The notes below the pieces were generated by a model. That model saw only the letters and a program-made list of their open reading frames with translations. It was not told the origin of the DNA and searched no databases. This document shows positions 42,847-53,329 of a DNA stretch of 64,000 bases, one piece after another. Within the stretch, counting starts at the first letter, position 1; every line of letters starts with the position of its first letter. The stretch comes from Fragilaria crotonensis. Its lineage: Eukaryota; Bacillariophyta; Fragilariophyceae; Fragilariales; Fragilariaceae. Position numbers and translations under genes: made by a program. Location of the stretch: positions 1-64,000 of the forward strand of contig JAKSYS010000341.1 in NCBI GenBank assembly GCA_022925895.1, given 5' to 3'.

Positions 42847-44067
42847 CTACTGCGCATCATGTTCCTCCAGATAACTAGTAATTTCGACAAGTTGACAATT
42901 TCGAGAAATATCAAGAGCTGTCGAGCCTGCTTTATTTCTTTGATTCGCATCGACCTTGTCGCATTTCAACAACTCGCGAACAACGTCCACCTCAGCCCTC
43001 AGGCACGCCCAGATAAGGGCTGCGTTTCCTTGTGCTCCGGTGACATTCGGATCCACCCCGTCGCGTGTCAACAACTCGAAAACTACGTCCCAACAGCCTC
43101 TGTGGCTCGCCCAATAAAATGCAGTACGGCCTTTATAATCCTCGGCATTTACATTGACTGTGCTGTGCTGGAGTAACGCCAGTACGACGTCCAAGCGTCC
43201 CCGTGTACTCGCCTTCATGAGAGCTGTTGCACCATCATCATCCTTGGCATTCACATCCACCGTGTTGTGCTGGAGCAACGCGAGGACAACTTCCATATGG
43301 CCTCGCAGACACGCATCCATGAGAGCTGTTGCGCCATCATCATCCTTGGCATTCACATCCACCGTGCTGTGCTGGAGCAACACGAGGACGACGTCCAAAT
43401 CGCCCCCACAGCACGCCCAGTGTAGGGCTGACTGACCTTCACTATCCTTGGCATTTACATCGACATCGTCTTGTTTCAAGATTTCAAGGGCGACATCTGC
43501 ATCGCAATTGCGGCTGGCCCAGATAAGGGCTGTGTAGCCAAAATAATCATCCTTGGCATTCACATCAACATGGTCTCGTTTCAAGATTTCAAGGGCGACA
43601 TCAGAAAGGCCCTCTCTGCACGCATGGATAAGGGCTGTGTGGCAATAAATATCCTTGGCATTCACATCGAAATTGTTTCGTCTCAAGATTTCAAGGGCCA
43701 CATCTGAAAGGTTGTTCTCGCACGCACAGTAGAGGGCTGTTTGACCATCCCTATCCTTGGCATTCACATCAACATAGTCTCGTTTCAATATTTCATGGGC
43801 GACATCTGAAAGGCTCTCGCTGCAGCACGCCCAGTGTAGGGCTGTGTCGCCTTCACTATTCTTAGCATTCACATCGACATTGCCTTGTTTCAAGATTTCA
43901 AGGGCGACATCTGCATGGCGATTGTAGCACGCCAAGTATAGTGCTGTCTCGCCATTACTTTTCTGAGCATTCACATTGGCTCCCGCTCGTAACAGGTCAC
44001 GAACCTTGCTGAGGTTGCCATCCTTAGCATTGTTGATCAAATCAGAGTCCTTCTTACTCAACGGCAT
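42847..44067 (-). CDS. Ankyrin-repeat protein, 406 aa
   Basis: Intact single-exon ORF starting MPLSKKDSDLINNAKDG. About twelve ankyrin repeats follow, with recurring G-x-T-A-L-x-W-A, D-V-A-L-E-I-L-K and V-D-V-N-A-K-D units. Some neighbouring repeats are nearly identical (the DDDGATALM pair near 43200-43350), which points to recent internal duplication. It ends EITSYLEEHDAQ. It has no other domain, membrane segment or signal. Ankyrin arrays bind proteins; the partner is unknown. The intact frame contrasts with the surrounding decayed elements. Confidence 0.8.
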   Translation of the reverse strand: MPLSKKDSDLINNAKDGNLSKVRDLLRAGANVNAQKSNGETALYLACYNRHADVALEILKQGNVDVNAKNSEGDTALHWACCSESLSDVAHEILKRDYVDVNAKDRDGQTALYCACENNLSDVALEILRRNNFDVNAKDIYCHTALIHACREGLSDVALEILKRDHVDVNAKDDYFGYTALIWASRNCDADVALEILKQDDVDVNAKDSEGQSALHWACCGGDLDVVLVLLQHSTVDVNAKDDDGATALMDACLRGHMEVVLALLQHNTVDVNAKDDDGATALMKASTRGRLDVVLALLQHSTVNVNAEDYKGRTAFYWASHRGCWDVVFELLTRDGVDPNVTGAQGNAALIWACLRAEVDVVRELLKCDKVDANQRNKAGSTALDISRNCQLVEITSYLEEHDAQ

Positions 44068-44754
44068 CCTTCTTCGTCGAAAAGAGAAAACTTATGCATT
44101 CAACGAGGGGTGGGTTGTGCATAAATGCATACAAGTAGTTTAATAGGCTCTGCAAAAGTCGCACTTCCAGCAGATACCCAGCACCCAGCACCCAGCACCA
44201 ACCCAGAACCCAGGCAAAGCATCCATCATTAAATAGATGCGCGCGGGAGTTGTCCAGGAGATCCACGTCTTGATTCTGGACACCGATGATGGCTGATGCT
44301 CTGATGCTCCTTTTAGTTATATACACATATATACACAGATATGTATATACAGCATATATGAATGTAGTAAATCGCGTACAACATGCGGCATGCAAGGCCA
44401 CGTGTAGACGGCCAGCGTCCACTTTAGTCCCTTGTTGCGAGCAAATTATCTGTGACGGTTTAAATGAATATAGATATATGCAAAGGAATTTCCTTACCTG
44501 TGTGTATTAGGCGGGCAATCTGCGAACACCAGTACATACAGTACCTGGTACTGCGAGTACAAGTACTCATCACGGAATGAGGGCACAAGAGCGGTCTTTC
44601 AAAACTCGATTGTCGGAAGTGATGACGACAAATAGGGACCCCTACGGCGGAGCTCTGTACCACCCGATGAAGAGGTTGCGTATCTAATGGTACCACCCAA
44701 TGCTGAAAAAGACACACCTGATGCAAGTTTTCCCCTATTAAATTCCCACCCGAT
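44068..44754. other. Intergenic with short tandem repeats
   Basis: (CCCAGCA)3 at 44177-44197 and an ATATATACA-rich microsatellite at about 44320-44362. No supported gene. From about 44640 the sequence begins to resemble the inner part of the helicase-type terminus at 44755-44817. Confidence 0.4.
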
Positions 44755-44817
44755 GTATCAAGTAAAAAAATATATTCCCGAAGTTATTTTATATAGAAAT
44801 CCGACCGCCCCCTTAGG
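44755..44817 (-). repeat. Terminus like that of the helicase elements
   Basis: On the minus strand: CCTAAGGGGGCG (44817-44806), TCTATATAAAATAA, then TACTTGATACATCGGGTGGG. This parallels the H1, H2 and solitary termini in order and spacing, with substitutions. It overlaps the last codons of the Crypton-type recombinase ORF. Confidence 0.6.
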
Positions 44818-46751
44818 GTGGCAGGATTCGTCATGGCAAGGGCAGGTGCAAGCAAGGCTCGTTCACCAGCAGCAACGTCATCTGCAGCAGTTCCTTCCCC
44901 ATTTTCAGCTCCATCGTTAGCATTAGTTGTTGTTACCGTTGTCAATACTGCTCGTCGTCGGGATGGCTGTAGAGCCATTCTTCTCATATTCCCATTCACA
45001 ATTTGAAATCCCCGCTCCATAGCCTGCATTATTCCAGCAATCTCGCTCCGAAGTTCCACATTCTCACGCCTCAAACTCATAAAGCCACTCTGCAATTGCA
45101 GCATCCAGTTCTGAAGTTTATCTCCACTGATTTGGTTGTTCTCCAGAATTTGCATGTTCAGACGTCGCGCATTGAGTCCTTGCAGTGCTCCTCCATTGTC
45201 ATCCACATTGTTGTTATTAGCACCAGCAGCAAAACCGTCAAGATCCGGCAGCCTTGGAATTTCATCAATAAACACAGTGCCTTGGTTTCCACTGACAATG
45301 ATTGGCACCTTCGCAATTGGATTCTGTCCATCAAGAATAACGGTTCCCGTATCGGCCAAATCCGCTTTCACACGATCGCGATCCGTTGCAGAAATGAAAT
45401 CGCATGCAACACTCGAATAAACAAGCCAAAGCACAGCCTTACCAAGCACAATTGCTGCCGATTCGGGAAGTCGTTGACGTATATTTGGAACCACTTTTGT
45501 AAGAACAAATGTTTTCAACGTGTTAGAGTTGCACAAAGAGTTGTCGATCACATAATAGCAAGCCCCACCCATACACAACTTTTCCGCCACTTTGCAATCT
45601 GGGTACGGCAACTCAACATCATCATAGCGATCTGAAACGCGACCCTTTCCTTTCCAACGGCCTCTGGTGTCCTTGTCGTCTTTTGATATGCCACAGCGCC
45701 GAACATGCGTCGATGCAAATTTCCGAATACTGTGACTTCCCAATAGACCTCCCGTTTGGAACTCTTGCAACTTTAAGACCTTCTGACCGAAGATGTTTTG
45801 TGCTGTCTCCTTAGCTTTTTGTCCACCACCAGGAATTGTGATGTCGTCCGAAAAAGCAAATACATACGGCGAAGCCATCGCCGATGCACTTGCTCGCAAG
45901 TTAGTTTCCAACCACAATCCCAAACTAATATACACACAAAAAACAGGGTTCATACTTCCGAGGACAATCTGCCATGGCGCATCGCATTCATCTTGCACAT
46001 TCTTGCTCCAATTCAGGCGAGTTTTCAACGCATTCTCAAAATTGTCATGCACTCGAATGTGGTCCATAATTACCTGTGTTGTGTCGTCAATTCTAGCAAT
46101 CATGTGAAATTGAAAGTTCATAAGTGCTGGCATTCCATACTTCCAAATCGCTGAACTGTGAGGACCACCAAATGTCTTGAATACCTCATGAAGGCGTCGA
46201 AATTCATTTTCAACCATCGGTCGTCTTGTTTGAGATGCTGCACCTTGTTTTCTCGCTTCCAGCTTCTTTACATACTTCACGAAGTCATTAACCTCTGCAC
46301 ACTTTATTGGATTGCCATCGTTGCTCCCAGTACGCCAACCATCTAGACGATCAGGCATATGAAAGGAAATTGCCTTCTTCCAAAATGCAATGGTGTTCGC
46401 ACGTACCAAGGGTCGAATCATAGTGTCGGGTGCAGGATCAGGGACACCGAATCTTCGCATATTCAGCCAACGCAACAATTCTTCCGGGGTTACTTGCCTT
46501 TTCTCTGCCTCAGTATAAACACGGTTATACTCATATTGCTGTCCGGGCCCCAAGCGATGGACACTGGACATCAAGCTGTCCAATATCCGTTTGTAAACCT
46601 TCTGACCTCTCATTGCTATTTGTGCATATGTGGCACGGAACAAACAGATCAAACATCGAAGTACTCCGAAAAATTCCAACAGTTCATGTTGTTCTTTTTT
46701 GGTACACATCCTACAGATAGTACGAGTGATGCCAGTGCCAAATTGAAGCAA
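44784..46751 (-). CDS. Crypton-type tyrosine recombinase
   Basis: A 655-codon uninterrupted frame. Catalytic signature: GLLGSHSIRKFASTHVRRCG (HxxR-K), then RGRWKGKGRVSDRYDDVELP with the Trp and the probable nucleophile Tyr. An N-terminal helical part and a C-terminal coiled-coil (NRRLN...ELRSEIAGIMQAME) flank the core. No RT is nearby, so it fits Cryptons, DNA transposons moved by a tyrosine recombinase; a stramenopile group is known. The true start may be an ATG downstream of 46751. The last ~12 codons read into a helicase-type terminus. Confidence 0.75.
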   Translation of the reverse strand: MLQFGTGITRTICRMCTKKEQHELLEFFGVLRCLICLFRATYAQIAMRGQKVYKRILDSLMSSVHRLGPGQQYEYNRVYTEAEKRQVTPEELLRWLNMRRFGVPDPAPDTMIRPLVRANTIAFWKKAISFHMPDRLDGWRTGSNDGNPIKCAEVNDFVKYVKKLEARKQGAASQTRRPMVENEFRRLHEVFKTFGGPHSSAIWKYGMPALMNFQFHMIARIDDTTQVIMDHIRVHDNFENALKTRLNWSKNVQDECDAPWQIVLGSMNPVFCVYISLGLWLETNLRASASAMASPYVFAFSDDITIPGGGQKAKETAQNIFGQKVLKLQEFQTGGLLGSHSIRKFASTHVRRCGISKDDKDTRGRWKGKGRVSDRYDDVELPYPDCKVAEKLCMGGACYYVIDNSLCNSNTLKTFVLTKVVPNIRQRLPESAAIVLGKAVLWLVYSSVACDFISATDRDRVKADLADTGTVILDGQNPIAKVPIIVSGNQGTVFIDEIPRLPDLDGFAAGANNNNVDDNGGALQGLNARRLNMQILENNQISGDKLQNWMLQLQSGFMSLRRENVELRSEIAGIMQAMERGFQIVNGNMRRMALQPSRRRAVLTTVTTTNANDGAENGEGTAADDVAAGERALLAPALAMTNPATLRGRSDFYIK

Positions 46752-47049
46752 ATCGGGATCGGAATATCCAATCCTGCATGCGCGTACGTTGCATTCTGAT
46801 ATTATTCCAATCCTGATACAGGCAACACAAATCTACGTTCCAGATATTATACAGTACTACAGTATTAATTTTCTCGCCTTCACGAGTATCCACGCGTGCA
46901 TACCACTTGGGTGGTATGGCAGGTTTCATGCTCGACCGTCCTCGCGTTCACTCCCCTACAATTCCTACAATCCATACATTATCCCAGAGTAAAATTCTCG
47001 AAGATTGTTCTGAGATCCAAAATGCACTCCAAGATCGTTTTCATAAAAA
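46752..47049. other. Spacer with an 8-bp perfect hairpin
   Basis: No gene. CATACCAC at 46899-46906 pairs with GTGGTATG at 46911-46918 around a TTGG loop. It might mark a transposon end or a transcription stop; nothing else supports either. Confidence 0.4.
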
Positions 47050-48126
47050 TCACACTTCTTCATTTGATTCATCAATCTTCTTTGCTTCTTTCAATTGTGA
47101 GTTGACAAAGCCGCTGTCAAAGTCAAGGACACACCTGTGCCCTTTCAATTCTTTTGTGAGCTTCTCTATCTCACTGTACAAAAGTTCCTGTTTCAAGTGA
47201 TTCATCGGAGCATAATTGGTGGTGTCGCCTGGAGCCGGTTGGAGTTCTTGACGTCGTTGCTCCTGCTCAAGATGGTAGTAAGTACAAATGTATGCTCTTG
47301 CCCGTGATGCGAACTTTTCAATTCTCACTTTACTCAGTACATTCACAGGGCATGTGCATTCCTTTACAAGTCGTTTGAAGTTCTCTCGACCTCGTTTTTG
47401 TGACACTGGAACCCGACGATACCACGACTTTGAATGCGCCCAACTGTATTCAATGCCTTCACCGGCAAGCTCAGCGTGAAATTTTGGGGTCAGTTGAACT
47501 CTTACTCCGAGTTGAGTCCCCAGGTATTGAAGAGCAGTCTCCTCGTCTTTAAAATCAGCAGTACACTCTGCCATTACATGGCGAAGCGAAAATTGTAAGT
47601 CAATATCTCCGGTAATTGCATCCTTGCGCCCATCCAATGTATATTTCTCTAACGATGCCTCATCGATAAGTCCTCTCTCCCATAACACTTGTAGAAGTCC
47701 TCTTGGTTGTCCCTGCCATCCAGTAATGATCTGTTGCTTTTCTTCGAAGACGTCAACATTGTGTCTCTTGGCAAATTCTTGGAGTTCTCGTCTCGTGAAG
47801 TTCCTCTGCTGTGGAAGCTCTACTCCAGCTTCAGTAAGCGCCTTTGTAAGAAGCTTCTTTGACCGTTCGACTCGTCTGCTCCGTCCCGTTGCGCGGTCGT
47901 TGCGCTGTGCTTCTCTCTGCTCAGACGAGAGATACCATGGACCGGCATCGTCCGATTTGAAAATCATTGATTGAGTGTCTCCAACTTTCAACTTCGGTGA
48001 GTAAGGACCAAGAAAGCCATCTTCTTTTAATATTGTTGTGTCTCTCATTTCTTGCTGCACCCCCCCCCCCCCCAAAGCTTCGTGACATGTGCATGGCGCT
48101 GAGTGCACCATCGCGCTTTCGTCCAT
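47050..48126 (-). pseudogene. DDE transposase-like protein, 5' part missing
   Basis: The 358-codon frame includes QSMIFKSDDAGPWYL, WQGQPRGLLQVLWERGL and LTPKFHAELAGEGIEYSWAHSK. The last resembles the PKFHCELNPIEMVWGxAK box with the catalytic Glu of a eukaryotic DDE transposase family known to me by motif only. Between the first two lies a basic helical insertion of about 90 residues. The upstream catalytic Asp is missing; the sequence stops at the 3' end of LINE2 (48126), so LINE2 probably cut the gene. A C14 run (48059-48075 region) near the 5' end makes the frame there unreliable. Confidence 0.5.
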
Positions 48127-48290
48127 GTATATATATATAACCTAATTATAGGGTTAACACCGTCACAGTCCTTTTGTCAAAAACTACGTGTGTACCCCGG
48201 TACGGCAAACCTTTACAGATCCGCGGAACCTACTAATGTTTCAATCGTGTCTTCACATCTGGCGAAAATCAAAGTCTCCAATATTCGGCA
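48127..48290 (-). other. LINE2 3' UTR and AT tail
   Basis: Read on the minus strand: GGGTACACACG, TTGACAAAAG, AACCCTATAATTAGGTT (48155-48139), then TATATATATATA. LINE-A has the same strings in the same order (49447-49500 region), which defines the family-2 3' end. Confidence 0.75.
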
Positions 48291-49435
48291 TCACTTGTGT
48301 CGGAAAAAATCTGTCATCCTCATTTGGGTAGTTCCATCTAATTCAAATCGGGCTCTCGCCTTTCTCATGTAATGCAACCATCGTCGTCGTACTGAAGAGC
48401 TCGCGTTCACTATGTCACCAAGTGGGCGTTCGCAGAAATGTCTATCGGCCGCGTTGACCATGTGGACTTGTTCGTGAAGTTGTGCGATTTCCTCCAAGTC
48501 AGGGTTCCGCAATTGCTTGCATACTACAGACGTCGTTGAGTGTAGATGATGGTTCCGAGCTGCCCACAACTGCGTGCTCAGGATATGGACGGCCTTAAGC
48601 ACCTTCCGCATTGTATAACCTCCTCTGTTTTCGTTGTAGACGCCGGAGTCTCCATCAGGTATCGACGCCAGTTCACTCCAGGCAACCGAGAAAAACCCAC
48701 GTGATGCAGCTGCCCACCCGATGCGAGTTTGTTGATGGAGAGCGAGTTCGACATAGGGAATATGGTCCTTGGGTACCATGGACATGTCCACTGTCCCTGG
48801 CTCTTCGTTGATCCAACACAGAAGCTGGCTTTTCAGCGTGCGAGTGGCTGATGTCGCTCCGATTGCATCCATTGATTTCCGAAAAACTTTGATGGCCTGA
48901 GTTCTGCCCGGATTCTCCTTGCATTGCAGGACGTGGTCGGATGTTTCGTCAGTGAGTTGACAGCATGGACATAACTTCAGAGATGTGGCTTTGATAGTGG
49001 CGACTCGGTTCCGACGATCTCCTGTATGGCGTTGGTCATACATTAGTTTCGTTTGTGCCACCTGTTGCGATGGCAGCAGCGATCTGCAAAACTGACCCAG
49101 CACCTTAATATCAAGCGTGTTCCACACTTCGTTGGACCACCTATGTTTTGATTGTAGGTATGCTCGGAGATGGTAGCCGTTGATGTGGTATCGGATACAC
49201 GCTTCAACTTGGCCGACCTGCCGAACCCCATTGATACGCACAGAAACTCTTTCCTCCGGAACATGATCCGTCTTTTCACGCGATTGACCGCTTGTCCGGT
49301 GATCCCTGAACAATGTCGCCAATTCATCTGCCCGATTATTCCGCTTGACATCGAGTGATTGGGAGCCTGAGGAATTTCTTATCTGATGACCTTCAATCCA
49401 CTTTTGTGATGATCGAATACCGGACTCTCGCTTCA
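48291..49435 (-). CDS. LINE2 RNase H end and C-terminal CCHC domain
   Basis: Starts inside RNase H with MKRESGIRSSQKWIEGHQ (GHQ motif), RNNRADELAT, then the finger CPCCQLTDETSDHVLQC (C-x2-C-x8-H-x4-C), and ends MTDFFRHK. Residues from the TSD codons K-R-E-S-G continue the frame of the piece at 52210-53329. The open frame extends upstream to 49562, but those first ~40 codons are LINE-A 3' UTR and not part of this gene. Confidence 0.85.
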
Positions 49436-49580
49436 TAAATAAATAGAACCTAATTATTGGGTTTTGCACCGCCGCCAAACTTTTGTCAAGTTCGGCGTGT
49501 GTACCCTGTTGCGGCCAATCCATATTGCAGGATCGCGACAACTTATCTAAGCTAGTGTACATGATGTCGCCTGTCGTGTT

Positions 49581-51996
49581 TTACTCCGTGGTACCTCTGA
49601 AGAAGGACGTTATCAGCGTTTGTCTTTGTCCGTCTCTTTTTAGTCGTGCCCTCGCCAGTCGCATAAATCTTAGCCATCGTCTGCGTGATGTTGCCGATCT
49701 CCCCAATATGGTGCTTAAAGACTGCTCACAATAATGACGATCCGATGCCGGTATCAGCTCTGGGTGGTGATACATGTCTCTAATCTCTGCATCTTCTGCG
49801 TTTCGAATGGCCTGCATATCTTTTTCGTTGGACCCGTGTAAAACTTGGTTGCGAGCCGTCCATATGGAATTAGCCAGTTCACTGAACGCCTTCAAAATTG
49901 ACTTGAACCGCTTTAATCCCACTCTCGCAGGCTCCGTCTCATTATCTCCGATTCCGTAAGTCAGTAGATGCCGCCATTCTACGCTCAAAAACCTTTGATT
50001 GCTTGTTCCCAGCCCATGTCGTCTTGATCTTGAAGGGCCTTCTGCAAACCTACCCGAAATTTGGATGGGAATTCCGCAATATCAATCGTAGCTGGGGTCT
50101 CCTTGTTTATCCACGCCGTAACACGAGACGTAATGATCTGATGGACTGGATGATGTGTCAAAGCCGCCATTGCTGCCCGAAATGTTTTTAAACTTTTGTC
50201 ATGCGATGGATTTGCCTCGCATTGAAGTACATGCGTTGTCGTTTCCTTTCCGCCTTTGCAACATGGACACTGAAGTTGTGAGGAATCTTTCACCGCCGAT
50301 ACTTTATACCGTTTATCACCAGTGTGCCACTGGTTGAACATAAACTTTGTGTGTGCAAGTTGGTCGGCTGGTGATAATTTCGATCGATAAGCTCCTAAGC
50401 CTGCGATGTCGACTGTGTTCCACGTCTTGTTGCTCCACTTATTCCTCGCCTGAGTGTACTGTCTTAAGTGGTAGCCATCAATATGATATCGAATGCATGA
50501 ATCCAGTTGGCTTACAAGGCGAATGCCGTTTATGGAGATCGATAGATGTGCTCCGTCCTCATGATCAGTTCGCTCGCGGGACTGTCGCTTGCCCGATTGA
50601 TCGCGGTACCATGTCGCGAGATGATCTGCTCGATTGTTACTGATTATGTCCTGTTGTCGACGATTGGAAAATCGTGCAATCGCCGACCCAGATTGATGTC
50701 CTTTCACCCACACTGATGTTATTTTACTTCTGGTGCTCTTGGTACCCTCCTTTATTAGTGCCAGTAGATCCGCATTGTCTGGTTGGTTCTGTCGTCGATG
50801 AGGTTCATATTGTAGCTTTTTTGCCACGTTAGCTATGGCTGATTTACTGTCTGTAACCCATCGTATCCTGCATTTGTGTCTACATCCCCACATCTGCTGT
50901 AACAGAGATAAAAATAGGAACGCTGCAGCGCAGCCACCCAGTTCGCACCGTGTCGAGTTCGCGACGTCAAAAGGTCCATCGATCGGCCCTGCACCTTCAG
51001 CTAGTACATCATTTGACGAGGATCTTACTTGCCAACCAAACGTTCCTTGCTGTCCTTTAAGACCTCCATCAGTCGCGACTGTGATTGGACGTTTCTGGCT
51101 TAAAACCTTCCATACATTGTCATTATCCGACACTTGTTGCAAGTGAGACAAAAGTCGTCGTTTTCCGATCGGAAGTCGCTTTATCAGAGTCGACATATCG
51201 TCAATAGGGTTCATCTCCGATGTATCTCTTATCTTTGCGTCGTGTAGTTCCTTTAATGTAACTCTCGGTGGTCGTTTCCAGAACCGACCATATCGCAGGA
51301 ATCTAGATGTTATAAATCGGCGCCAAAGCCTTCGTTGTGACGCACTCGGATCAGATTGTCGCGGCCATGATGGATTGTTTATGAAACCTTCTGGTCTCAT
51401 GGCCTGTAATGCCCACTGGGTGATTGTATTCACGCTCGATGGATCCGTCATATCCGCTAGTGTCGTGACTTGAAGATACATGCAAACTAAATTGATATCC
51501 TTCTGCTGAGTGGGCGTGTACGCGTCGATCCCCTCTGGTGTCATTATAAAAGCGTCACGCGGACTGTGAAGCGGCATAGATAACGTGTTAGTAAGAGTAA
51601 TGGTGATATTGTGATTCGACATAAATTGTCTCATGGATAACACCCAAGTAGGAGTGAGGTACGGTATATGGATATTGGGTTCCTCAAGGAGTGGATTTGG
51701 AATACCGGCCTCCATTTGAGATGCTTGCACCTGCATGAGAAGAAGTTTCCCCACTTCTGTTTGACTGTAAATGGCGTTACGGAACATCCGTATCATTTCT
51801 ATGCCGTATTCCGTTCGTAAGTCGATAAGTCCGAGTCCCCCATTGATATCGGACCGTGTCGTATGGCTGTTGGTAGTTTACTGCTGAGACCGAGACGTTG
51901 GACAATTGTTGGAATAATCTTGGTCTGTATTTTCTCCAGTTCCTCCTCATCGACCGCTAAGGCAGGGAGAGAATATTTCATAGCCGGTGCATATAC
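49581..51996 (-). pseudogene. LINE-A ORF2 fragment: RT end, RNase H, CCHC domain
   Basis: RT tail 51981-51799, then a shift at a C run near 51838 into a 603-codon frame (51796-49985). RNase H motifs: ITVATDGGLKG, NSTRCELGG, WVTDSKSAIANV, VWVKGHQSG, NNRADHLA. The finger is CPCCKGGKETTTHVLQC. A second shift at about 49985 leads to the last frame ending LITSFFRGTTE. Confidence 0.88.
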
Positions 51997-51997
51997 T

Positions 51998-52134
51998 GTC
52001 TTGTGAAAAACTCGCTGGACGCTACCCTATTGTAAAGGGTAGTATCTAGTCGTGTGGGTCGATCGCCCCTTAGTGAGCGACGCGGCAGCACGTTAAATTG
52101 AGGTTTAGTTTTTTTTTGTCTTGTGAAAAACTCG
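51998..52134. repeat. 17-bp target-site duplication of the small LINE fragment
   Basis: GTCTTGTGAAAAACTCG at 51998-52014 and 52118-52134 brackets a 103-bp insertion. Confidence 0.93.
52015..52117 (+). mobile_element. 103-bp family-1 LINE 3' fragment
   Basis: An extreme 5' truncation: only the 3' end remains. It keeps a TACCC...GGGTAG hairpin, GTGTGGGTCGA, the stem TCGC/GCGA (52063-52066 with 52077-52080), GCGGCAGCACGTTAAA and a terminal T run. It lies in LINE-A, which lies in LINE2, making it the third level of nesting. Confidence 0.9.
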
Positions 52135-52209
52135 TATGTCCGATGGTTGTAGTCTTGGCGATTTCAAATATCGTGAGAATTGGTCGGCTTTTGCCGGACT
52201 CTCGCTTCA

Positions 52210-53329
52210 GACATCGAATCTGCGACAAGAAGTCAGCGTTCTCCGGTTGACGTCTGCATGGTTCGTGTACTTTTGTGTGTTTTGTCACGTTGGCCAAGGC
52301 CGCTTTGCTGTCGCAGACCCATCGGAACTTACACTTGTATTTCAATCCCCAGTGTCGTACAAACAGTGTAAGGAGTAGCATCGGGGCTGCGAACCCTGCG
52401 ATCTCGCATCGCGTGGAATTCTTTGCCACGTCTCGAGGTCCATCTACAGGCCCTGCACCTTCGAATAGAACAGTGTTATCGCTCGTGCTGATAGTCCATC
52501 CAAAGGTCCCCCTGATGTCTTTCAAACCGCCGTCCGACGCGATCGTTAATTTACCTTTCGATCGGCTGGCGTTCCACACAGCCGAATCGTCCACTAACTG
52601 ACTAATGTGAGTCAATAAGCGCCTTTGACCTTGGGGAAGATGGGTGATCATGTCCGCTAAGGCTAGATCTCGGCTTCCTTCAAGTGGGACTGTAGGCGAC
52701 TTGAGTCGCGCTTTAACCTCTCGCAGACTGTCACTTGGTACCCGTTTCCAAAGCAACCCGTATCGCAAAAACTGAGACGAGAGATACCGTTTCCACAGAC
52801 GGCGTTGTGTTGACGTTGGCTCTTCTTGTCGTGGCCACCCCGGTTTTGGTGCAAAATTGCTGTGGCGTACACCCGCTAGCGCTTCCTTGGCAATACTCCG
52901 TGGATCCTGAACATCTCGCATTTCTGAGATCGTAGTGCATTGAAGATATATTCTTACCAAGTTGATGTCTCGTTGTTGACTTCCCGTGTACTGAACCAAT
53001 CGCGACGGTTGCATCACAAATTCATCATGAGTACCCTGCTTCTCCAGTCGTAGAGCATCCGAAACCGACATTGTCAAGTTATGGTTCGAGAGGAACTGAC
53101 GTAAAGATGAAATCCATGTCGGCGTTAAATACGAGATCTTGAGTCCAGGAAACTCCAATAATGGTTGCGGAATCCCTGCTTCGAGTTGCATCGTCTTCAA
53201 TTGAATGGATAACAGCTCTCCCACTTGAGTCTTGCAGTAAACATGGTGTCGAAAGTACTTAATCATTTCGATGCCGCACTCCGTTCGTATATCCATCAAA
53301 CCTAGCCCCCCCCATAGAGATTGGACCAT
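52210..53329 (-). CDS. LINE2 RT end and RNase H N-terminal part
   Basis: A frame from about 53329 with GGLGLMDIRTECGIEMIK, then RNase H motifs LTIASDGGLKDIRGTFGW, KNSTRCEIAGF and WVCDSKAALANV, and PENADFLSQIRCL. It stops being LINE2 at the K-R-E-S-G TSD codons (52194-52209). The open frame below 52194 is LINE-A sequence. It is joined to the piece at 53259-54791 by a frameshift at a run of eight C (53306-53313). Confidence 0.88.

Larger units (their letters stand above)
49436..52193 (-). mobile_element. LINE-A: 5'-truncated family-2 LINE nested in LINE2
   Basis: A 2.76-kb insertion with a 16-bp TSD. Sense order: end of RT (KSPRLQPSDIRVFHKT, then YAPAMKYSLPALAVDEEELEK), RNase H, CCHC finger, 3' UTR, AATAATTAGGTT, TATTTATTTA tail. 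The 5' truncation lies in the RT. A 103-bp family-1 LINE fragment sits in its first 200 bp (52015-52117). Confidence 0.92.
49420..52209. repeat. 16-bp target-site duplication of LINE-A
   Basis: CCGGACTCTCGCTTCA at 49420-49435 and 52194-52209. Both encode K-R-E-S-G on the minus strand, so LINE2's RNase H frame is restored exactly if LINE-A is removed. Confidence 0.93.

Noticed and set aside
44320-44362. TATATACA-rich stretch as a promoter
   Set aside because: It is a simple microsatellite with no positioned gene start; the ankyrin gene starts on the other side and 250 bp away.
45003-45635. 210-codon + strand ORF opposite the Crypton recombinase
   Set aside because: It is an antisense shadow of the long recombinase frame, with no recognisable domain; the minus frame has catalytic motifs.
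48291-49562. Full 423-codon ORF as one LINE product
   Set aside because: Its first ~40 codons are LINE-A 3' UTR read through the TSD; the real LINE2 part starts at 49435.
52070-53329. Full 419-codon ORF as one LINE product
   Set aside because: Beyond K-R-E-S-G it reads LINE-A in a wrong frame and then the antisense of the small family-1 fragment.
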